From Pseudomonadota bacterium (lineage in GTDB: Bacteria; Pseudomonadota; Alphaproteobacteria; Sphingomonadales; Sphingomonadaceae): a stretch of 9,048 bases of DNA. The DNA is taken from the NCBI GenBank assembly GCA_023390675.1, contig JAEWCK010000100.1, positions 1-9,048 of the forward strand, written 5' to 3'. Below are positions 6,574 to 9,048 of the stretch, one piece after another; the first letter of the stretch is position 1; each line of letters opens with the position of its first letter. The position numbers and the translations under genes are program-made. The notes beneath the pieces were generated by a model. It was given only the letters and a program-made list of their open reading frames with translations. It was not told where the DNA came from and ran no database searches.

Positions 6574-6948
6574 ATGTCGAGCCGCACCAAATTCTACCTC
6601 GATAAGCAGAACAAGAAGTGGCTGGGCGTCTGCGCGGGACTGGCGGATTACACCGGGATCGATGTGATCTGGCTCCGCGTCGGCTTCGCGGTGGTGACCT
6701 TCACCACCTTCCCGATGGGCCTCATCGCCTATCTGCTGATCGCCTGGATGGCGCCGAGCAAGCCCTTCGGCCTCTACGAGGGACCTGAGGAAGCCAAGTT
6801 CTGGCAGGGCGTCCGCAGCAATCCGCGCCGCTCGGCCTCGGAGGTCCGCTCCAAGTTCCGCGACATCGATCGCCGCCTGGCGGACATCGAGATGTACTAT
6901 ACGAGCCGCAACACGCGCCTCGCCGACGAGATCGACAGCCTGCGCTGA
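6574..6948 (+). CDS. pspC: Phage shock protein C, PspC, with a C-terminal coil ending in E-I-D-S-L-R
   Basis: PspC is the inner-membrane partner of PspB in stress sensing. The 124-residue protein begins with the PspC domain: K-F-Y-L-D-K-Q-N-K-K-W-L-G-V-C-A-G-L-A-D-Y (6-26), then the conserved W-L-R-V (33-36) and a hydrophobic span (about 36-59) ending A-W-M-A-P. The second half (about 70-124) is a charged helix with heptads, R-L-A-D-I-E at 101-106, and the terminal A-D-E-I-D-S-L-R. This terminal motif also closes the next two proteins, and its DNA is identical there. The start at 6574 follows the pspB stop by one base and uses an AGGAGG inside pspB. A perfect hairpin covers the stop codon (6938-6957). 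Confidence 0.93.
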   Translation: MSSRTKFYLDKQNKKWLGVCAGLADYTGIDVIWLRVGFAVVTFTTFPMGLIAYLLIAWMAPSKPFGLYEGPEEAKFWQGVRSNPRRSASEVRSKFRDIDRRLADIEMYYTSRNTRLADEIDSLR

Positions 6949-6951
6949 GGC
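6927..6951 (+). repeat. 25-base exact repeat at the pspC stop, copy 1
   Basis: Bases 6927-6951 are identical to 7250-7274. The repeat codes for the terminal E-I-D-S-L-R, includes the stop codon and continues three bases beyond it. A shorter 18-base part, ending at the stop, recurs at 7580-7597. Conservation running past the stop shows recent DNA copying rather than protein convergence. Confidence 0.85.
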
Positions 6952-6957
6952 GCAGGC
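6938..6957 (+). promoter_or_regulatory. Hairpin over the pspC stop codon
   Basis: GCCTGCGC (6938-6945) pairs perfectly with GCGCAGGC (6950-6957). The TGAG tetraloop contains the stop codon. It lies 8 bases before the strong AGGGAGGG ribosome binding site of the next gene. No T-run follows, so it is more likely to affect mRNA stability or translational coupling than to terminate. A one-base-shorter version covers the stop of the next gene. Confidence 0.5.
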
Positions 6958-6980
6958 GGTCAACAGGGAGGGAAGTCGCC

Positions 6981-7271
6981 ATGAACGACGACATGATGAT
7001 CTTCGTGCTGCTGATCGTCACGGTCTCGACTGCAGGCTGGCTGATCAACAACTGGATCCGCGCGAAGCACGGCTATCCGGTGGAAAATGAATGGAAGGGC
7101 GTGAGCCACAAGGGCGATCCCGCCGCCGAACGTAAGATCGAGCTCCTCTCATCCGAGAACGAGCGGCTGACCGGCCAGATCTCGCGGCTCGAGGAACGGA
7201 TCGCAGTGCTCGAGCGGATCGCCACCGATCCCGCCGAGCGCACCGCCCGCGAGATCGACAGCCTGCGCTGA
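6981..7271 (+). CDS. PspB-like small membrane protein with coiled coil (96 residues)
   Basis: No named family is certain; it is PspB-like in layout. A membrane helix (about 6-24) is followed by the basic juxtamembrane motif W-I-R-A-K-H-G-Y-P (25-33), predicting a cytoplasmic C-terminus. A short linker leads to a coiled coil (about 50-82, with L-S-S-E-N-E-R-L-T-G-Q-I) and the shared core R-I-A-V-L-E-R-I-A-T-D (73-83). The protein ends in A-R-E-I-D-S-L-R like PspC. It has a strong AGGGAGGG site before ATG 6981 and lies 32 bases after pspC. Its last 45 residues are nearly the same as those of the next protein, marking a recent duplication. It probably forms coils with PspB, PspC or its paralogues; that is inference. 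Confidence 0.85.
   Translation: MNDDMMIFVLLIVTVSTAGWLINNWIRAKHGYPVENEWKGVSHKGDPAAERKIELLSSENERLTGQISRLEERIAVLERIATDPAERTAREIDSLR
7134..7271 (+). repeat. Duplicated coiled-coil coding segment, copy 1
   Basis: This 138-base segment, ending at the stop codon, matches 7460-7597 at 127 positions by direct comparison, with no gaps. Six of the 11 differences are silent and five change an amino acid (K/Q, E/Q, L/I, A/V and one tolerated near the helix end counted by codon). The upstream halves of the two genes are much less similar, apart from the A-K-H-G-Y-P motif. Confidence 0.85.
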
Positions 7272-7279
7272 GGCCAGGC
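7261..7279 (+). promoter_or_regulatory. Imperfect hairpin over the stop codon of the 96-residue gene
   Basis: GCCTG (7261-7265) pairs with CAGGC (7275-7279) and inner GC (7267-7268) with GC (7273-7274), leaving C7266 bulged and a TGAG loop that holds the stop. It is the same element as the one over the pspC stop with one base lost. Its loss at the third copy of the tail (after 7597) suggests it is not needed at every junction. Confidence 0.4.
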
Positions 7280-7297
7280 AGTCCAGAGGAGGAATGA

Positions 7298-7597
7298 ATG
7301 CGTGAACTGAGTTGGCTGGTGCCGGTGCTGATCGTCGCTGCGGTCATGGCGTCCAAGGCCTTCCAGACCTGGGTCAAGGCCAAGCACGGCTACCCGATCG
7401 AGGACGAAGGCCGCCGCGGCCGCCGCGGATTTGCCGGTCCCGATCTCGAAGCCCAGCGCCAGATCCAGCTCCTCTCCTCGGAGAACGAGCGGCTCACCGG
7501 CCAGATCTCGCGGCTCGAGGAGCGGATCGCCGTGATCGAACGGATCGTCACCGATCCCGCCGAGCGCACCGCCCGCGAAATCGACAGCCTGCGCTGA
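7298..7597 (+). CDS. PspB-like small membrane protein with coiled coil (99 residues), paralogue of the preceding gene
   Basis: The layout repeats that of the preceding gene: a membrane helix (about 5-21), juxtamembrane W-V-K-A-K-H-G-Y-P (25-33), a basic linker, a coiled coil (about 52-85) with the shared core R-I-A-V-I-E-R-I-V-T-D (76-86), and the terminal A-R-E-I-D-S-L-R. The linker G-R-R-G-R-R-G (38-44) is encoded by two copies of the 9-base unit GGCCGCCGC (7409-7426), so this stretch could vary in length. ATG 7298 has a GAGGAGGAA ribosome binding site immediately upstream and lies 26 bases after the preceding stop. The paired paralogues may form heterodimers. The function is not known from sequence beyond membership of this Psp-type operon. 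Confidence 0.85.
   Translation: MRELSWLVPVLIVAAVMASKAFQTWVKAKHGYPIEDEGRRGRRGFAGPDLEAQRQIQLLSSENERLTGQISRLEERIAVIERIVTDPAERTAREIDSLR
7460..7597 (+). repeat. Duplicated coiled-coil coding segment, copy 2
   Basis: This is the partner of 7134-7271 (127 of 138 bases identical, ungapped, both ending at the stop codon). The similarity stops at the stop codon here, unlike the pspC/7271 pair, where it runs beyond. Confidence 0.85.
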
Positions 7598-7613
7598 CCC
7601 ATAGGAGACGACG

Positions 7614-7883
7614 ATGCCTTTCTCGGTCCTGCTGTTCTTCTTCATCATCGTCGGGCTGCCGTCCATCGGCGGGATCGCGTTCGCCGCCTTCGCCGTCTGG
7701 ATCAAGCACAAGGAAAAGATGGCCCCGCTGCTCGCCAGCCAGACCGCCGAGAAGGCCGCCCAATATGCGGCGCACACCGAGCGGCTCGAACAGCGGGTCC
7801 GGGTGCTTGAAAGCATCGTGACCGACCGCGGCATCGACGTCGCGGACGAGATCGAAAAGCTGCGGGACACTCCGCTGAACTGA
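7614..7883 (+). CDS. PspB-like small membrane protein with coiled coil (89 residues)
   Basis: A strongly hydrophobic N-terminus (about 4-30, with L-L-F-F-F-I-I-V-G-L-P-S-I-G-G-I-A-F) forms one long or two tight membrane passes and ends in the basic I-K-H-K-E-K (30-35). A charged helix follows (about 40-70), with the core R-V-R-V-L-E-S-I-V-T-D (61-71) shared with its neighbours, then D-E-I-E-K-L-R (78-84) and five extra residues. The I-V-G-L-P near the start resembles the F-L-G-L-P of PspB here, so it may be the closest PspB relative of the set. GGAG (7603-7606) precedes ATG 7614, 16 bases after the preceding stop. No enzymatic motif is seen; a scaffold or sensor role with PspA is inferred from context. 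Confidence 0.82.
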   Translation: MPFSVLLFFFIIVGLPSIGGIAFAAFAVWIKHKEKMAPLLASQTAEKAAQYAAHTERLEQRVRVLESIVTDRGIDVADEIEKLRDTPLN

Positions 7884-7891
7884 ACCCCAAC

Positions 7892-7908
7892 GCGGCGCCG
7901 CGCGCCGC
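7892..7908 (+). promoter_or_regulatory. GC-rich hairpin between the 89- and 39-residue genes
   Basis: GCGGCGC (7892-7898) pairs perfectly with GCGCCGC (7902-7908) around a CGC loop. It lies 8 bases after the stop at 7883 and just before the AAGGAAG ribosome binding site (7914-7920) of the next small gene. No T-run follows. It may lower expression of, or mark an mRNA-processing point before, the distal genes. Confidence 0.4.
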
Positions 7909-7928
7909 CAGTCAAGGAAGACCGAAAG

Positions 7929-8048
7929 ATGATTATCGTGCTCGCAGTGCTGACGGCACTGTGCGGGGGATGTATTGCCCTCGCCGAAATGCGGGATCGC
8001 CCCGTCCGCCGCGCCGAGCGGCTGGCGAGGCTGGCCCAGGCCAACTGA
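7929..8048 (+). CDS. 39-residue single-span membrane protein in the psp operon
   Basis: This gene is short enough to be missed by length cut-offs. ATG 7929 is preceded by AAGGAAG (7914-7920) and the frame ends at TGA 8046-8048. It fills the gap between the genes ending at 7883 and starting at 8086, leaving only 45- and 37-base spacers. Residues 1-20 are hydrophobic (M-I-I-V-L-A-V-L-T-A-L, then two cysteines C12 and C15 around G-G). Residues 21-39 are rich in Arg (R22, R24, R27, R28, R31, R34), with an amphipathic look, and predict a cytoplasmic tail. There is no standard lipobox. It lacks the coiled-coil core of its neighbours. Evidence for translation is the ribosome binding site, position and composition only. 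Confidence 0.6.
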   Translation: MIIVLAVLTALCGGCIALAEMRDRPVRRAERLARLAQAN

Positions 8049-8085
8049 AGCGCGCCGTAGCGCACCAACGAGGGAGTGAAGTGCA

Positions 8086-8355
8086 ATGAACCCGTTCGAG
8101 ATGGTTGTCGCGATTATCGTGATCGTCACGATCGGCAGCGTCCTCAAGGCGCGCTACGGCATCCACCAGGACAAGGACGGCAACGAAGTCTATCGCGGCA
8201 ATCCCGCCGATAGCGCCGAGGCCGCCCGGCTGCGCGACGAGGTCCGTGCGCTCAAGAAGCGCGTCCAGGTCCTCGAGCGCGTCGTCACCGACACCGAAGG
8301 CAGCGTCCGGCTCGATCGCGAGATCGAGGCGCTGCGCGACAAGAACAACGTCTGA
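8086..8355 (+). CDS. PspB-like small membrane protein with coiled coil (89 residues)
   Basis: A membrane helix (about 4-20, M-V-V-A-I-I-V-I-V-T-I-G) is followed by L-K-A-R-Y-G-I-H (20-27), a variant of the A-K-H-G-Y-P motif of the paralogues upstream, and by a polar linker with D-K-D-G-N-E (29-34). A coiled coil (about 43-70) contains the core R-V-Q-V-L-E-R-V-V-T-D (59-69), and R-E-I-E-A-L-R (78-84) sits five residues from the end. The overall form is the same as the genes at 6981, 7298 and 7614. GAGGGAG (8070-8076) precedes ATG 8086. The D-K-D-G-N-E sequence looks like a short acidic turn rather than a proven calcium site. It probably assembles with the other small coiled-coil proteins. Confidence 0.83.
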   Translation: MNPFEMVVAIIVIVTIGSVLKARYGIHQDKDGNEVYRGNPADSAEAARLRDEVRALKKRVQVLERVVTDTEGSVRLDREIEALRDKNNV

Positions 8356-8371
8356 CCACGGGAGGCAGAAC

Positions 8372-8623
8372 GTGACCCACGATCCCAATCTCTATCTGAC
8401 AGTCGCCGTCTCGGGCCTTGCCGGCCTCGGCATGGTCGTCGCGGCGGGGCTTTCGGGCTGGCGCGGCTGGCTCGCGCTCAAGCGGCAGGAGCTCGCCGAG
8501 CGCCACGCGACCGTCGATGCGCCCGGCGCGGGCTCGCCCTCGGCCGCCTCGCGCATCGAGATCGCCGACCTGAAGGAGCGCATCCGCAAGCTCGAGGCGA
8601 TCGCAGCCGGGGTGGACCTCTAG
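8372..8623 (+). CDS. Small membrane protein with C-terminal coil, GTG start (83 residues)
   Basis: This is the last gene of the run. I place the start at GTG 8372 because GGGAGG (8360-8365) lies six bases upstream and the preceding gene stops at 8355; a longer frame from ATG 8246 would overlap that gene by 110 bases. The product has a short periplasmic start, a membrane helix (about 9-29, rich in Gly/Ala/Val), G-W-R-G-W-L-A-L-K-R (29-38), a flexible Pro/Gly/Ser linker (50-60) and a short coil (61-79) with R-I-R-K-L-E-A-I-A-A (70-79). That coil matches the core of the neighbours but the E-I-x-x-L-R end is missing. A hairpin covers its stop. Its function is unknown. Confidence 0.75.
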   Translation: MTHDPNLYLTVAVSGLAGLGMVVAAGLSGWRGWLALKRQELAERHATVDAPGAGSPSAASRIEIADLKERIRKLEAIAAGVDL

Positions 8624-8632
8624 GGTCCACCC
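8610..8632 (+). promoter_or_regulatory. Hairpin over the last stop codon of the psp operon
   Basis: GGGTGGACC (8610-8618) pairs perfectly with GGTCCACCC (8624-8632) around TCTAG, and a further two pairs form past a bulged G. The TAG stop lies in the loop and first pair. It separates the psp genes from sufE, which starts 15 bases later. There is no T-run, so it could be a weak or Rho-assisted terminator, or a 3'-end stabiliser, but not a textbook intrinsic terminator. Confidence 0.45.
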
Positions 8633-8647
8633 GGCTAGCGGCGGGGC

Positions 8648-9048
8648 ATGACCAGCCTCGCCGATCTGCACGACGAATATGCGTTCCTCGACGCCGACGA
8701 CCGTTACCGATTGCTGATCGATCTGGGCAAAGGCCTCGAGCCGATGCCCGAAGCGCTCAAGACCGACGCCACCCTGGTCCGCGGCTGCTCCGCGGCGGTG
8801 TGGGTCTATCCGACCCGGACGGAGGACGGCCGCCTCCATTTCCTCGCCGATTCGAACGCGGCGATCACCAAGGGCATCATCGCGCTGGTGCTGCTCGCCG
8901 TGCAGGACAAGGCGCCGGCGGAGATCCTCGGCCTCGACATCGAAGCCGAACTCGCGCCGTTCGACTTGCGCAACCAGCTCAGCTCGAACCGGACGCAGGG
9001 CATCCCCAACATGATCGCCCTGATCCGCGAGACGGCGCGGCGCTATGC
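8648..9048 (+). CDS. sufE: SufE family cysteine desulfuration protein (partial, runs off the window)
   Basis: SufE accepts sulfur from the cysteine desulfurase SufS and passes it to the SufBCD scaffold for iron-sulfur cluster assembly in the cytoplasm. The 133 complete codons seen cover nearly the whole protein. The sulfur-accepting cysteine is C47 in V-R-G-C-S-A-A-V-W-V, the family signature. L-S-S-N-R-T-Q-G-I-P-N-M follows near residue 115, matching the conserved S-R-x-x-G-I or N-R-x-x-G-I region. ATG 8648 has only a weak purine stretch (GGCGGGG) upstream, and there is no other plausible start. It follows the psp run by 24 bases, so it may be read from the psp operon in part, or have its own promoter inside the previous gene. 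The stop lies beyond base 9048. Confidence 0.93.
   Translation, partial: MTSLADLHDEYAFLDADDRYRLLIDLGKGLEPMPEALKTDATLVRGCSAAVWVYPTRTEDGRLHFLADSNAAITKGIIALVLLAVQDKAPAEILGLDIEAELAPFDLRNQLSSNRTQGIPNMIALIRETARRY

Noticed and set aside
7409..7428. The GGCCGCCGC tandem repeat as a functional element
   Set aside because: Only two 9-base units; it encodes a basic G-R-R linker and may simply reflect GC-rich slippage, so it is mentioned only in the gene entry.
7929..7980. A lipoprotein signal in the 39-residue protein
   Set aside because: The cysteines at 12 and 15 are not preceded by a standard lipobox, and too little would follow the cleavage site.
8246..8623. ATG 8246 as the start of the last small gene
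   Set aside because: It would overlap the preceding gene by 110 bases in another frame and add an Arg/Ser-rich stretch; GTG 8372 has a well-placed GGGAGG.

Overview
The window is GC-rich, densely coded DNA that reads as the chromosome of an alphaproteobacterium, most likely a sphingomonad. This placement is inferred from base composition, the gene order mtaB-ftsY-yciB, and the form of the Psp proteins; I could not search a database. I see no mobile element, tRNA, rRNA or CRISPR array.

Left part (1-3471, + strand): the end of a tRNA methylthiotransferase (MtaB), the signal-recognition-particle receptor FtsY, the septation/membrane protein YciB (IspZ family) and a CLC-type chloride transporter. 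The junctions overlap or lie within a few bases, so this looks like one transcription unit. It meets, tail to tail with a 4-base overlap, an iron superoxide dismutase gene (sodB, - strand). Upstream of sodB on the same strand is pspF, the sigma-54 activator of the phage-shock (Psp) envelope-stress response.

Right part (5230-8623, + strand): a psp operon that is much longer than the classical pspABC. It is divergent from pspF and starts at a sigma-54 promoter with exact GG-N10-GC spacing at 5332-5348. Two direct-repeat elements about 95-120 bases upstream are good candidates for PspF binding. The operon reads: a 36-residue membrane peptide, a pair of mutually exclusive hairpins, pspA, pspB, pspC, then six more small genes at 6981, 7298, 7614, 7929, 8086 and 8372. 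Each of the six encodes a short protein with one predicted membrane helix. Five of them carry a cytoplasmic coiled coil, and these five share with PspB and PspC a short motif, R-(hydrophobic)-x-x-(hydrophobic)-E. In PspC and four of the five this is followed by a terminal E-I-x-x-L-R. I read this as an expanded family of PspB/PspC-like membrane sensors or effectors that probably assemble with PspA, PspB and PspC. This is the most interesting part of the window. The last gene, cut by the edge, encodes SufE, a sulfur-transfer protein of iron-sulfur cluster assembly.

How the parts fit: by analogy with enterobacterial Psp, PspA would hold PspF inactive. Membrane stress sensed by PspB/PspC, and perhaps by the extra small proteins, would release PspF to drive the sigma-54 promoter. 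Hairpins between the first peptide gene and pspA, and over the stop codons of pspC and the next gene, may set the relative amounts of each product.
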